A stretch of DNA of 64,000 bases from Clostridium aciditolerans (GTDB taxonomy: Bacteria > Bacillota > Clostridia > Clostridiales > Clostridiaceae). The DNA lies in NCBI RefSeq assembly GCF_016316925.1, contig NZ_JAEEGB010000003.1, positions 219,300 through 283,299 of the forward strand, read 5' to 3'. Below the pieces are notes generated by a model. The model ran no database searches. It had not been told where the DNA came from and worked only from the letters and a program-made list of their open reading frames with translations. This document shows, piece by piece, positions 17,986-28,096 of the stretch (positions within the stretch are counted from its first letter, which is position 1; each line of letters opens with the position of its first letter). The translations under genes were made by a program, and so were the position numbers.

Positions 17986-19128
17986 CTATACAGTTATATC
18001 ATTAGTGCCTTTTTCTTCCCATGATGCAATTTCTTCTAATCTCTTAATAATTTGTAGATGCTGAGTACACTCACCTTCGCATTTGCCACATTTTATACAA
18101 TCTGCTGCAAATTTTTTACCATTCATAGTATAATTCCAGTATTCTAATCCGTAAACAGATTTTATCATTTCTTCATCGCTTTTCTTAAACATTTGTTTTT
18201 CATTATAAAAAAGCATATATCCCGGTATGTTTATTTCCATTGGACAAATCTTGCAATAGCCACAGCCTGTACAAATCTCATTCATATTTTTACCTAATTT
18301 ACTTTTTAAAATGCTAATATCTTCTTCTGTAAATGGTTTTCCCTCATCTGCAATTCTGCAAGCTTCATCAATATCATGTTTATTTCCAAATCCTATTAAT
18401 GAAATAGTAATCTGAGGACTTGTAATGTTAAATCTTAATGCTAATTCGGTAGCTGTTTCTCCTTCGGAAGTCAAAAATGATAATTCTTTTTCATGACTTG
18501 GAATAGAACCTCCGCTAAGTGGATTCATTGCTACTACCCCATAGCCATTTTTATTTGCGTGCATAACTCCATTCCATCTATAAGAAAAATTTAATATATT
18601 TATGCCCATTGTAACTCCGTCAAATTTGTTTTCATTTAGTATTTCTGTTACTTGATCTCCTGGTTGGTGCGATGAAAAAACAATATGGTCTATTAATCCT
18701 GCTTCTTTACATTTTAAAAGACCTTCATATTGGCCGCCCGGTCTCATTGCTAGTTCATAATGCTCCATTTTTCTAATACACCATATATGATAAAAATGAA
18801 TCTTAGGTACTCCTAGCCTTTCCAAAGATTTTTTAACTCCATCTATAGCTTTTTCAGCAGTGTCAAAGACTGTGGGTCTTCCTTTAGTGGAAACATAAAA
18901 ATCTGTTTTTCCCTCTTTAATCATTTGTCTAAAAGCTATTCCTAATATATCTTCACTTCTTCCGTCGCAATAGCCTGGTGCAGTATCAAAATAATTAATT
19001 CCTTTGCTATAGGCATATTTAACTAGCTCAGCATTTTCCTCATTACCTTTACTTAAATCAAACCTAAGTCCTCCAAATCCAACTACAGAAACATTTTTAT
19101 CAGTCCTACCGTACTTAGTATATTTCAT
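17986..19128 (-). CDS. Aldo/keto reductase with C-terminal ferredoxin domain
   Basis: 380 residues from an ATG (MKYTKYGRT) preceded by GGGGGAAAGCAA. The first 270 residues form an aldo/keto reductase barrel (VVGFGGLRFDLS, INYFDTAPGYCDGRSEDILG with the catalytic Asp/Tyr region, and IHFYHIWCIRK). The C-terminus holds two 4Fe-4S motifs (CTGCGYCKICPMEINIP and CIKCGKCEGECTQH). This architecture is common in anaerobes, but substrates are rarely known. Monocistronic, with its own terminator. Confidence 0.9.
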   Translation of the reverse strand: MKYTKYGRTDKNVSVVGFGGLRFDLSKGNEENAELVKYAYSKGINYFDTAPGYCDGRSEDILGIAFRQMIKEGKTDFYVSTKGRPTVFDTAEKAIDGVKKSLERLGVPKIHFYHIWCIRKMEHYELAMRPGGQYEGLLKCKEAGLIDHIVFSSHQPGDQVTEILNENKFDGVTMGINILNFSYRWNGVMHANKNGYGVVAMNPLSGGSIPSHEKELSFLTSEGETATELALRFNITSPQITISLIGFGNKHDIDEACRIADEGKPFTEEDISILKSKLGKNMNEICTGCGYCKICPMEINIPGYMLFYNEKQMFKKSDEEMIKSVYGLEYWNYTMNGKKFAADCIKCGKCEGECTQHLQIIKRLEEIASWEEKGTNDITV

Positions 19129-19359
19129 TTGCTTTCCCCCTTTTACTAAATCAAACAATAGTTAAAAAAATATAAGTTTTGACCTCAAAACCCTATACTA
19201 ATGATAAGTATACATTATATTTTATTTAGACACAATGAAAGGAAAATATAGATAACCAAATTAAAAAACATTAGTACTTTTTATAGAAATTAAAGATATA
19301 CTATAGATATATGTTTTGTTGCATATTAAATTTCGTATTGGCTTAGAGGGGAAAATATA

Positions 19360-20136
19360 ATGAATTACGTAGTATTTGATTTAGAATTTAATCAAGAGTA
19401 TAATCCTATAAAAACAAATAAAAATACAACAAATACAAAATGCCCTTTTGAAATAATTCAGATTGGTGCAGTAAAGCTTGATAGAGAACTTAAAATAATC
19501 GACACTTTAAATAGTCTTGTTAAGCCTAATATATATACCAGCCTTAATCCTTTTATACAGGAAATGACTGGCATAACAATTGATCAATTAAGTAAGGCTA
19601 AACCATTTATTGAGGTTTATAAAGATTTAGCCGAATTTGTAAGAGGGCAGGACAATGTCTTATGTACGTGGGGAATGGTTGACATAAAAGAGTTATTCAG
19701 AAATCTAGAATATTATAATTTAGATACATCCTTAATCCCAAGAGAATATATAAATCTTCAACTTTATACTTCTAAGTACTTAAATTGTCCAAAAGGGACC
19801 AGTATAGGATTAAAAAGAGCAGTGGAGTTATTAGAAATTTATTTTACTGATGGTTTTCATAATGCTTATTACGATGCCTATTATACTTCAGAAATTTTTA
19901 AAAAGATCTATAATAAAAAAATTAAAACTAATATATATAAGTCCCATAAAGAAATAAAATTAGAGCGACATGAGAATTCAAGAAAGAAAATTGATACTTA
20001 TAAATTAATAAAGCAATTTGAAAAAATGTTTGATAGAGAAATGACCCAAGAAGAGCAGAAAATAATTAAACTAGCCTACATAATGGGAAAAACAAATCAA
20101 TTTCAAATTAAAAATGAAGAAAAAGAGGTTAAATAA
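19360..20136 (+). CDS. DEDD-type 3'-5' exonuclease (KapD-like)
   Basis: 258 residues. Exonuclease motif I is VVFDLEFNQEYN, motif II is near VLCTWGMVDIKEL, and motif III is FHNAYYDAYYT (H..D..D type). This places it with the ERI-1/KapD-like DnaQ-fold nucleases. The C-terminal 70 residues are lysine-rich and may bind nucleic acid. RBS GAGGGGAAAATATA. It is one of few plus-strand genes here and converges with infC. Confidence 0.85.
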   Translation: MNYVVFDLEFNQEYNPIKTNKNTTNTKCPFEIIQIGAVKLDRELKIIDTLNSLVKPNIYTSLNPFIQEMTGITIDQLSKAKPFIEVYKDLAEFVRGQDNVLCTWGMVDIKELFRNLEYYNLDTSLIPREYINLQLYTSKYLNCPKGTSIGLKRAVELLEIYFTDGFHNAYYDAYYTSEIFKKIYNKKIKTNIYKSHKEIKLERHENSRKKIDTYKLIKQFEKMFDREMTQEEQKIIKLAYIMGKTNQFQIKNEEKEVK

Positions 20137-20137
20137 A

Positions 20138-20168
20138 AATCTTCCTGTAGACATCCTACAAGAAGATT
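20138..20168 (-). terminator. Terminator between convergent exonuclease and infC
   Basis: Stem AATCTTC..GTAG / CTAC..GAAGATT with loop ACATC, followed on the minus strand by TTTTTATTTA. It therefore mainly terminates infC and may also stop the exonuclease transcript. Confidence 0.75.
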
Positions 20169-20226
20169 AAATTTACTTTATTGTACACATATAAATAAAT
20201 TCGCTAATTGTTATCAATATAATTTA

Positions 20227-20733
20227 TTATTTTTTTGGGGCTAAAATCAAAATCATATTGTTTCCCTCTAATTTAGCTGGTTTCTCGATTATACCAACAT
20301 CTCCTATCTTAGAGATAAACATATCAAAAACTTCTTTTCCTACATGAGTGTAATTGTTTTGTCTTCCTCTAAATCTAATTGATACCTTAACTTTATTTTC
20401 GTTTTGTAGGAATTTTTTAGCGTTATTAGCCTTAACATCTATATCATGTTCTTCAATGCTAGGACTCAATCTTATTTCTTTGATATCAATAGTTTTTTGT
20501 TTTTTTCTATTTTCCTTTTCTTTTTTGCTTTGTTCATAAAGGAATTTATTATAATCCATTATTTTACACACTGGTGGATTAACTGCTGGAGAAATCATTA
20601 CTAAATCCAGGTTTCTTTCTATAGCCATCTTTAATGCTTCGCTAGTAGAAATTATTTGAGTCTCCTCTTCTCCTACCAATCTTATCTCTTTTGCTCTAAT
20701 ATTTTCATTTAAATTTGCATTTCTATTTATAAT
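20227..20733 (-). CDS. infC: Translation initiation factor IF-3 with ATT start codon
   Basis: 168 residues. Reading only from the TTG at 20679 removes the conserved N-terminus. Extending in frame to an ATT at 20733 gives [20 protein letters not shown], the normal IF3 start, with GGAGGTG five bases upstream. An AUU start is the rule for infC because IF3 itself discriminates against such starts and so controls its own synthesis. The N domain spans about 1-80 and the C domain about 85-168 ([16 protein letters not shown]). Unusually, rpmI and rplT do not follow; the gene is monocistronic and ends at a terminator, so it may be a second or relocated infC. Confidence 0.92.
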   Translation of the reverse strand: MINRNANLNENIRAKEIRLVGEEETQIISTSEALKMAIERNLDLVMISPAVNPPVCKIMDYNKFLYEQSKKEKENRKKQKTIDIKEIRLSPSIEEHDIDVKANNAKKFLQNENKVKVSIRFRGRQNNYTHVGKEVFDMFISKIGDVGIIEKPAKLEGNNMILILAPKK

Positions 20734-21021
20734 GCAACACCTCCAAATTTTTGTTTTATACGCATATCTTTATATATAGTTATTATTCGCGATACTATAT
20801 ATTCCTACTCTTTCAATTTAAACATTTATATAGTTTAATTTATCATAATGCTCATTTATTACTATGTGTACTTGTTTTATCCTACCATTATCTTATAATA
20901 AAGTCTATCTTTTTCTAATTTAACTACAAAAATATATATAATTATTTAAGGCATAATCAAATAAATAATAGGCCAGTATTCTCGCATCTTTGGTTTCTTA
21001 TTCTCTTCATATGCCTAAAAT
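20734..21021. other. infC upstream region without recognised elements
   Basis: An AT-rich stretch holding the infC ribosome site (GGAGGTG) and presumably its promoter. I see no gene, no clear L20-type leader and no convincing -35/-10 pair. Confidence 0.5.
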
Positions 21022-21057
21022 AAAAAACTGCACAGAAAAAATCTGCAGCAGTTTTTT
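21022..21057 (-). terminator. Terminator of the ABC exporter operon
   Basis: Arms AAAAAACTGC and GCAGTTTTTT on the minus strand enclose an inner GCAGA/TCTG pairing and end in a T tract. Confidence 0.8.
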
Positions 21058-21085
21058 ATTTATATATCAATAACACTAGCTAGGC

Positions 21086-23086
21086 TTAAATAGCCTGTTC
21101 CCCTAGATTTTTGCCTGTGAATTGACTGTTGTAAAGATCAGCATAAAAGCCTCCTTTATCAAGGAGCTCATTATGGTTACCTTGTTCAATGATTTTACCA
21201 TTGTTCATTACAAGTATCAAATCTGCATCTTTTATTGTAGATAATCTATGGGCAATAACAAAGCTGGTTCTTCCCTTCATAAGGTTAGTCATAGCCTTTT
21301 GTATCTGAACTTCAGTTCTTGTGTCAACACTACTTGTTGCCTCATCGAGAATTAGTATTGCAGGATCCGCAAGTATAGCACGAGCAATAGTTAAAAGCTG
21401 CTTTTGACCTTGTGATATATTAGATGCTTCTTCGTTTAATACAGTATTGTACCCTTCAGGAAGCGTTCTAATAAAGTGATCAGCATGAGCAGCCTTTGCT
21501 GCTTTGATGACATCCTCGTCTGTTGCACCTCTGCGTCCATAAGCAATATTGTCTTTTATAGTACCATTAAAAAGCCATGTATCTTGAAGAACCATACCGA
21601 ACATAGTACGCAAGTCTCCACGTTTTAAATCCCTAACGTCTACATCGTCGATAGTAATTTTTCCATCGTTTATTTCATAAAAACGCATTAGTAGGTTTAT
21701 TAATGTAGTTTTACCTGCGCCGGTTGGACCTACTATTGCTATTGTCTCTCCTTCTTTTACATCTATATTCATATCTTCTATGAGGGTAACATTTTCTTTG
21801 TAACCGAATTTAACATTTTCAAATTTAACCTCACCTTTTACTGGTGCTATTACCTTTGTGCTATTATCATCTAAATTTCTTTCTAGTATTTGATTATTTT
21901 TAAAGTCAACGATTTTAGCATCTTCTCTATCTGGAATTTCTTCAACTTCATCTAATAATTCAAATACACGCTCAGCTGCTGCTATAGTAGACTGAAGAAT
22001 ATTAGCTATATTTGCAGTCTGAACAATCGGTTGACCAAATTGTCTTGCATACTGAATAAATGCCTGGATATCTCCAATTTCAATTTTCTTTTTAGTAACA
22101 AAAATTCCTCCAACAACACAAACGAGAACATAACCTATATTGTTAATAAAGTTCATTAAAGGCATAATTATACCGGAGATAAACTGAGCCTTCCATCCTA
22201 CATTGTACAGTCTTTCATTAATGCTATTAAACTCATTTATTGATTTTTCTTCATGTCCAAAAGCTTTTACTATTTTATGTCCAGTATACATCTCTTCTAC
22301 ATGGCCATTTAGTTCTCCAATAGTTTTCTGCTGTTCTACAAAATATTTTTGTGAACGCTTTGCTATAGTTGTTGTAACAATTATAGATAGTGGCAATGTT
22401 ATAAGAGTAACAAGTGTCAACGTTACGCTTATTGATAACATCATTACAATGATACCCACTATAGTTACAACTGAAGTGATAAGTTGAGTCAAACTCTGCT
22501 GTAATGTAGTTGATATGGTATCAACATCATTTGTAACACGACTTAATATCTCTCCATGTGTACGTGAATCAAAATATTTAAGAGGTAAACGTGCAAGTTT
22601 ATTGTTTAAGTCGTTACGCATATTAAATACAGTTTTCTGCGCAACACCAGCCATGACATACTGTTGAATATAACTGAATGCTGCACTGATAACATATAAA
22701 CCAATTAGATAAAGTATTATTTGCCCAATATAATTAAAGTCAACACTTGGAACTCCCTGTTGCTTTAATTGAAGTAATAGCTGGGGATTCGCACCTTTTT
22801 TTACTGCTGAAGCTGCTGCATTCAACTTTTCATAGTACATATATTTATTCATCAAGCCTTCAAATAACTTGGTTGTAGCTTTTCCCATTATCTTAGGACT
22901 AACAATACTAAAAATAGTACTTAAAATAGCTGTTATAAACACTACAATAAGATTTATCTTATGTGGTGCTAGGTATTTTATAAGCCTTTTCATCGTTCCC
23001 TTAAAATTTTTGGCTTTTTCTGCTGGCATTCCCATGGCCATACCTCCACCCATAGGACCTCTTCCAGCTCTTCTTTTTTCACCCAT
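21086..23086 (-). CDS. Heterodimeric ABC exporter subunit, catalytic half
   Basis: 666 residues. A Gly/Met-rich N-terminal tail (GRGPMGGGMAMGMP) precedes six membrane helices (about 45-345, with a long first extracellular loop) and a nucleotide-binding domain. Walker A is GPTGAGKTT and Walker B is ILILDEATS with the catalytic Glu. The signature is NISQGQKQ, degenerate from LSGGQ. Paired with the next gene this gives one active and one degenerate ATP site, as in BmrCD/TM287-288 multidrug exporters. It is in the same operon as, and probably controlled by, the MarR regulator upstream. Confidence 0.9.
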   Translation of the reverse strand: MGEKRRAGRGPMGGGMAMGMPAEKAKNFKGTMKRLIKYLAPHKINLIVVFITAILSTIFSIVSPKIMGKATTKLFEGLMNKYMYYEKLNAAASAVKKGANPQLLLQLKQQGVPSVDFNYIGQIILYLIGLYVISAAFSYIQQYVMAGVAQKTVFNMRNDLNNKLARLPLKYFDSRTHGEILSRVTNDVDTISTTLQQSLTQLITSVVTIVGIIVMMLSISVTLTLVTLITLPLSIIVTTTIAKRSQKYFVEQQKTIGELNGHVEEMYTGHKIVKAFGHEEKSINEFNSINERLYNVGWKAQFISGIIMPLMNFINNIGYVLVCVVGGIFVTKKKIEIGDIQAFIQYARQFGQPIVQTANIANILQSTIAAAERVFELLDEVEEIPDREDAKIVDFKNNQILERNLDDNSTKVIAPVKGEVKFENVKFGYKENVTLIEDMNIDVKEGETIAIVGPTGAGKTTLINLLMRFYEINDGKITIDDVDVRDLKRGDLRTMFGMVLQDTWLFNGTIKDNIAYGRRGATDEDVIKAAKAAHADHFIRTLPEGYNTVLNEEASNISQGQKQLLTIARAILADPAILILDEATSSVDTRTEVQIQKAMTNLMKGRTSFVIAHRLSTIKDADLILVMNNGKIIEQGNHNELLDKGGFYADLYNSQFTGKNLGEQAI

Positions 23087-23170
23087 AATAATATCCTCCT
23101 TCTATGCATAAGGCCAGTTAGCTTTTAGTGATTTATTCTTCTGCTTCTAAAAGTCTAGTAGATGCTTGCT

Positions 23171-24898
23171 TTATGCTAATTCCTCCTCTGATAACTGTGA
23201 AGATACTATCTCGCGATATATCTCGCAATCATTTAAAAGGGCTTTATGTGTGCCGATTCCTGCAATTCTACCTTCATCTAACACTATAATTCTATCCGCA
23301 TCTATTACAGTGCTGACTCTTTGAGCAACAATAATTGCTGTTGAATCCTTTATTTCTGATTTTAAAGCTGCTCTAAGCTTTGCATCAGTTTTAAAATCTA
23401 GTGCTGAAAAGCTATCGTCAAATATAAATATCTCCGGTCTTCTAACAAGTGCACGAGCAATGGCCAGACGCTGCTTTTGTCCTCCGGAAACATTACTACC
23501 ACCTTGAGCAATCATGGAATCATATCCCTCTTTCATATTAGATACAAATTCCGATGCTTGAGCAATTTCTGCTGCATGCCTAATCTCCATATCATTTGCA
23601 TCCTCTTTTCCATATCTGATATTGTCAGATATGGTTCCAGTAAACAATACAGCCTTTTGTGGAACAAAACCAATTTTTTTTCTAAGGTTTTCTTGGGACA
23701 TTTCTCTAATATCCATTCCGTCAACTAAAATACTGCCACTATCAATATCATAGAAGCGGGGTATGAGGCTTATTAGTGTGGATTTACCAGAACCTGTTCC
23801 GCCAATAATGGCAGTTATTTCACCAGGTTTTGCACTAAATGAAATATTGCTTATCGCTGGCTGCTCTGCACCAGGATAACTAAAGGTAACATCCTTAAAT
23901 TCTATATACCCTCTCTCTTTCTCAGTATTTTTTGGTTCTGTAGGATCATTAATTTCAGGTTTCATATCAAGCACTTCGTTAATTCTTACTGCTGAAGCCT
24001 CAGCACGAGGTATCATAACAAACATCATAGAAACCATAATTAAGGAAAACATTATCTGCATAGCATATTGAATAAATGCCATCATATCTCCTACCTGCAT
24101 TTTTCCACTATCAATACGTATTCCACCAAACCAAACTATTGCAACACTTGTAAGGTTCATCATTATTATCATAGCAGGCATTAAAACTGCCATTATTTTA
24201 TTAACTTTAATAGCAGTGTTGGTTAAATCAGAATTAGCTTCAGTAAATCGTATCTTTTCATCATCTATACGATTAAAAGCACGTATTACTCTTATTCCTA
24301 TAAGATTCTCACGTACAACAAGATTTAACTTATCTAATTTTACCTGCATTGCTTTAAATAATGGAACTCCCTTAGTTGCAACTAGCGCAATTATACCTGC
24401 AAGAACAGGAATAACTACTACGAGAATAAGTGACAACTCTGCATCTTTTGAGACAGCCATAATAATACCACCTATACACATAAGTGGTGCACTAATCATC
24501 ATACGCAATATTAATATTGTTACTTGTTGTACTTGCATAATATCATTTGTAGTTCTTGTAATAAGTGACGCTGTACCTACTTTATCAAATTCATTTAAAG
24601 AAAAACTTTCTGCTCTTGAAAAAACTTCTTTTCTAATATCTCGACCAAACTTTGTTGCAACTTTTGATGAGAAAAAACTTGCCAAAATTGTACAAACACC
24701 GCTGACTGCTGCTACAATAAGCATAAATCCGCCGATTCTCAATATATAGTTAGTATCTCCCTTGACAATACCAGTGTTAACTATATCTGACATTAACGTA
24801 GGGAGGTATAATTCTGCAATAGATTGAAAGAATAAAAGAACTAAAATACCTGTTACAACCATTGCATATGGCTTTAAAAATCTAAATAATTTAAACAT
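23171..24898 (-). CDS. Heterodimeric ABC exporter subunit, non-catalytic half
   Basis: 575 residues from an ATG (MFKLFRFLK) with GGAG nine bases upstream. Six membrane helices (1-310) are followed by a nucleotide-binding domain. Walker A is GGTGSGKST and the signature is NVSGGQKQ (canonical). Walker B is IFIFDDSFS, where Asp replaces the catalytic Glu. The complementary defects in the two subunits are the signature of an asymmetric heterodimeric exporter. The second gene starts 85 bases later. Confidence 0.9.
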   Translation of the reverse strand: MFKLFRFLKPYAMVVTGILVLLFFQSIAELYLPTLMSDIVNTGIVKGDTNYILRIGGFMLIVAAVSGVCTILASFFSSKVATKFGRDIRKEVFSRAESFSLNEFDKVGTASLITRTTNDIMQVQQVTILILRMMISAPLMCIGGIIMAVSKDAELSLILVVVIPVLAGIIALVATKGVPLFKAMQVKLDKLNLVVRENLIGIRVIRAFNRIDDEKIRFTEANSDLTNTAIKVNKIMAVLMPAMIIMMNLTSVAIVWFGGIRIDSGKMQVGDMMAFIQYAMQIMFSLIMVSMMFVMIPRAEASAVRINEVLDMKPEINDPTEPKNTEKERGYIEFKDVTFSYPGAEQPAISNISFSAKPGEITAIIGGTGSGKSTLISLIPRFYDIDSGSILVDGMDIREMSQENLRKKIGFVPQKAVLFTGTISDNIRYGKEDANDMEIRHAAEIAQASEFVSNMKEGYDSMIAQGGSNVSGGQKQRLAIARALVRRPEIFIFDDSFSALDFKTDAKLRAALKSEIKDSTAIIVAQRVSTVIDADRIIVLDEGRIAGIGTHKALLNDCEIYREIVSSQLSEEELA

Positions 24899-24928
24899 AA
24901 TTATCATCTCCAATTACTAAAACTATAG

Positions 24929-25381
24929 TTATATTTCAGTTTTTCTATCGCATACTTTCATAAGATTATCTCTGACTTGCATTAGCAATCTACGAAGTAA
25001 TATTTCTTCCTCTGAGGTAAAATTACTAAAGCATTCCGAATTTATAATCTTCATAACTTCTTTTACCTCTTCGCAAACTTCCCCTCCTTTTTCTGTAATA
25101 TAAACTCGCGAAATTCGCTGATCAGTAGCATCTGCTTTTCGTTCTAAAAGCCCTGCCTTTTCCATCCTATTTAACATGACTGTAGCTGTAGCTGGCTTAA
25201 TGTTAAGCTTATTTGCCAATTCTTTCTGACTCTGTCCATCTTTCTTATATAATGAAAATAGCATACCTGGTTGACCAGGGTACACCCCTACTTTATCAAG
25301 CAATGTATGAGTACGGTGATAGTGAAGTTTTATTACTTGAGCAAAAACATGATATAATGAATCATCTTGAAAACATTCCAT
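24929..25381 (-). CDS. MarR-family transcriptional regulator
   Basis: 150 residues with the MarR winged helix: QKELANKLNIKPATATVMLNRME as recognition helices and the wing DATDQRISRVYITEKG. It is the first gene of the operon with the two ABC exporter genes, starting 30 bases before them, so it most likely represses the exporter and itself until a drug or toxic lipid binds. RBS TTGGAGGTGACTTT. Confidence 0.9.
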   Translation of the reverse strand: MECFQDDSLYHVFAQVIKLHYHRTHTLLDKVGVYPGQPGMLFSLYKKDGQSQKELANKLNIKPATATVMLNRMEKAGLLERKADATDQRISRVYITEKGGEVCEEVKEVMKIINSECFSNFTSEEEILLRRLLMQVRDNLMKVCDRKTEI

Positions 25382-25716
25382 AAAGTCACCTCCAATTTAC
25401 TTAGCCGTCTAACTATATTTTATAATATCATCACTTTTTATTTTAGTCAATAAACTCAGCAAATACTTGCATAGTAAGTTATTCCAGAAAACGTTATCTT
25501 CATTATTAATTTACAAATTTAGTTTGTTGTCTAAGTATATTGTTGAATTATTCTAACTATATTACTGTAATATTATTTGTCACATTACTATATTTATCCG
25601 ATATATATTATTAATTATGGCCATTTTAAAAATACTTTTTAGTTTACATATTAATAAGAGTTTATGAAGTTATATTAGATTCAACAGCTAAGCTTAGATT
25701 TTAATAATGACATTAA
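25382..25716. other. Intergenic region upstream of the MarR operon
   Basis: AT-rich. The first 60 bases probably hold the MarR operon promoter and operator; the imperfect dyad around TTAGCCGTCTAACTA is a weak candidate site. Nothing else is recognised before the terminator at 25717. Confidence 0.4.
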
Positions 25717-25779
25717 AAATAACAAATGAGCTGTCTCATAATATATAGATAACATTATGAGACAACCCATTTGTTATTT
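25717..25779 (-). terminator. Terminator overlapping the EcsC-like gene stop
   Basis: Arms AAATAACAAATG and CATTTGTTATTT, with an inner TGTCTCATAAT/ATTATGAGACA pairing, form a long hairpin. The stop codon of the EcsC-like gene (25774-25776) lies inside the stem. Confidence 0.8.
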
Positions 25780-26496
25780 GTCTTTAAAAATTCTCATTCT
25801 ATAAGCGTTCATTGCAGTTTCACCAAGCTTATCTAATAATTGATAGTTGGCATAAGCTCCAACCACAGCTCCAATTCCCGGAACTAACTGAAGCATTTTT
25901 GCTAAGTCGATATAGTCTCTATATTCCTGCTGAAAAGTTCTCCAATCAAAGGAATTTACATCTTCCGGAAGATGTTTAACATAGTTTTCCCAGTCTGCAA
26001 TTTCTAAATAAACTCGTGATCTTCTCTCAGGACTTGAAAAAGCCAACTGAAATATATATAAAATATATAATCTTTCTTTGTAATTTGCTGCATTAAAACC
26101 ATATAAGCTTGCTACCTCAAATAAAAACTTTATTTTTATGCTTAAAAGTATTGGAAAGTCTGCTAATCCTAGAAGCAATCCCCCTGCTCCTGTACCTGCA
26201 CCACTTAAAACAGCAGCTTTTCTATAAGAATTTAACTTTTCCTTAACTAGTCTTTCTCTTTCTTCTAAAGATACATTCATTAGAGGTAACTTTGTTGTAA
26301 ATTCAGAACCTAGAAGTACTACTTTCACCGTATTTTTTATTGCTTCTGTAATTACTATATTTGCTTTATCAGGTATTAGGTTATTAACTTTGTTTTGCAG
26401 CCCTTTAGTTACCTTACTTGTAAACGATGGTTTCTTTAACATTTTTTTCTGCCATAATTTTAGTTCATCTATAGCTTGCTCTGTGTAATTATTCAT
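25774..26496 (-). CDS. EcsC family protein
   Basis: 240 residues with the EcsC family layout: a charged N-terminal helix, a glycine-rich hydrophobic stretch AAVLSGAGTGAGGLLLGLADFP (about 95-116) and a second hydrophobic segment LVPGIGAVVGAYANYQLL near the C-terminus. The family's biochemical function is unknown; in Bacillus it is linked to an ABC transporter. No obvious partner is adjacent apart from the unrelated ABC-2 operon upstream. Confidence 0.8.
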   Translation of the reverse strand: MNNYTEQAIDELKLWQKKMLKKPSFTSKVTKGLQNKVNNLIPDKANIVITEAIKNTVKVVLLGSEFTTKLPLMNVSLEERERLVKEKLNSYRKAAVLSGAGTGAGGLLLGLADFPILLSIKIKFLFEVASLYGFNAANYKERLYILYIFQLAFSSPERRSRVYLEIADWENYVKHLPEDVNSFDWRTFQQEYRDYIDLAKMLQLVPGIGAVVGAYANYQLLDKLGETAMNAYRMRIFKDK

Positions 26497-26583
26497 GCTT
26501 ACTCCTTAAAATATTTAATTAATTATCAAAATTAGGTTTAATATTATATTAAGGCATTTTAATGAAATTTGGAATATCCTTAC

Positions 26584-27234
26584 TTAAAATTCCCTGCTTT
26601 CATATAACTTAACGGATAGTAAGAAAGAGCCTAAAATCATGATTATTATAGCACCTAAAAGATATACTAATATTTGCATATCAGATTTACTAGTAAAGAA
26701 ATTTACTATAGTTTTTATAAATATATTACTTTGAGCCTTACTTATTATTTTTGTAAATCCTGCTCCCAGGAAGAAAACAAGAAAAAACATTACAAAGATA
26801 ACAACTCTAGATTTTGTATATCCAACCCTAAAGAGAACAGGAATGTATATACCATTTAAAAGAGTTATTGCAAAGAGTGCACCTATTATTTCTTCTAAAG
26901 TAACAGAATGTATTGTAATAGGAGATCCTAATAACCTAACTACAATTGCTGTAAGGAAATATGCAGCTACCCCTATTCCAAAGTATATAAAAACAGAAAG
27001 ATATTTTGCCAATACAATATTTCTTCTTTTTATAGGTAAACTATTTAACATAATATCTGATTTATTTTTTTCCTCTAGTGAAAATCCTGTTATGACGAGA
27101 ATATAGCTCATCATCACCATTGCTGAAACAAAACTTGCTTCTTTGAGGAACACTATTAGAAATAGCATATATACAAAGGTAAATAACACTGTCTTTTTTT
27201 GTATCAAAATATCTTTTATGATAAGATTAAACAT
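26584..27234 (-). CDS. ABC-2 type permease (ABC2_membrane_5-like)
   Basis: 216 residues with six hydrophobic helices. The central loop FSLEEKNKSDIMLNSLPIKRRNIVLAKY is typical of the YtrC/ABC2_membrane_5 family. It overlaps the end of the ATPase gene by eight bases and so forms a GntR-ATPase-permease operon, which in Firmicutes responds to cell-wall stress or antibiotics. Confidence 0.88.
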   Translation of the reverse strand: MFNLIIKDILIQKKTVLFTFVYMLFLIVFLKEASFVSAMVMMSYILVITGFSLEEKNKSDIMLNSLPIKRRNIVLAKYLSVFIYFGIGVAAYFLTAIVVRLLGSPITIHSVTLEEIIGALFAITLLNGIYIPVLFRVGYTKSRVVIFVMFFLVFFLGAGFTKIISKAQSNIFIKTIVNFFTSKSDMQILVYLLGAIIIMILGSFLLSVKLYESREF

Positions 27235-28093
27235 TTAACTCCCTCCTTGTAAAATACAACATCACATCTTCTAGAGTCGGTTTTTCTATGATGATACCAT
27301 TGTTAATGAATCTGTTTATACTATTTCGATTTTTTACTAGTGCCTCAAAGCCAAATTGATTTTCTTTTATACCAACGAAATTTTTTCTCGTATCTTCATT
27401 TAAAAACTCTTTCTTTCCTTTTACTAGTCCATAGCAATCTAGAATTTCATCCTTAGTCGTACTGAATAATATTTCTCCATCGTTAATTAAAGTTACATAA
27501 TCAGCTATTTTATCTAAATCTGATGTAATGTGTGTTGAAAAGAAGATGCCTTTATTTTCATCTTGTATTAAATAAGAGAATATATCTAGCAACTCATTTC
27601 TTATCAATGGGTCTAATCCCGAAGTTGGTTCATCCATAATAATAAGTTCCGCTTGATGAGAAAGTGCAATAGCTAGAGAAAATTTCATTTTCATTCCTTT
27701 TGATAGTTCTTTTATCTTTTTCTTAGGTGATAGAGTAAATTCTTTTAAATATCTATTAAAACATTCATTACTCCAGTTTTTATATAGAGGAGCAATGATT
27801 CTCTTCATTTCAGAAATAGTTAACTCCTCATAAAAGTAATTTTCATCATAGACAAAGCCAATTCTATTTTTAATTTCATTTTCATTTTTGACGTTGTCTA
27901 ATCCAAAAACTTTTATCTCTCCAGCATCCTTCTTTAGCAGATTCATTATTAATTTAATAGTGGTACTTTTACCTGCTCCATTAGGACCAATAAACCCCAT
28001 AATAAATCCTTTTTCAAGAGTAAAACTGATATTTTTTAGAGAAAAATCCTTAAAATCTTTTTTCAAATTTTTTATTTCTAAAATTGGTGCCAT
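27227..28093 (-). CDS. ABC transporter ATPase (YtrB-like)
   Basis: 288 residues. Walker A GPNGAGKST, signature LSKGMKMKFSLA, Walker B LIIMDEPTSGLDP and the switch His in FFSTHITSDLD are all present. The C-terminal extension (about 215-288) is typical of ABC-2 exporters of this group. It starts three bases after the GntR gene and overlaps the permease gene. Confidence 0.93.
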   Translation of the reverse strand: MAPILEIKNLKKDFKDFSLKNISFTLEKGFIMGFIGPNGAGKSTTIKLIMNLLKKDAGEIKVFGLDNVKNENEIKNRIGFVYDENYFYEELTISEMKRIIAPLYKNWSNECFNRYLKEFTLSPKKKIKELSKGMKMKFSLAIALSHQAELIIMDEPTSGLDPLIRNELLDIFSYLIQDENKGIFFSTHITSDLDKIADYVTLINDGEILFSTTKDEILDCYGLVKGKKEFLNEDTRKNFVGIKENQFGFEALVKNRNSINRFINNGIIIEKPTLEDVMLYFTRRELNV

Positions 28094-28096
28094 TTA

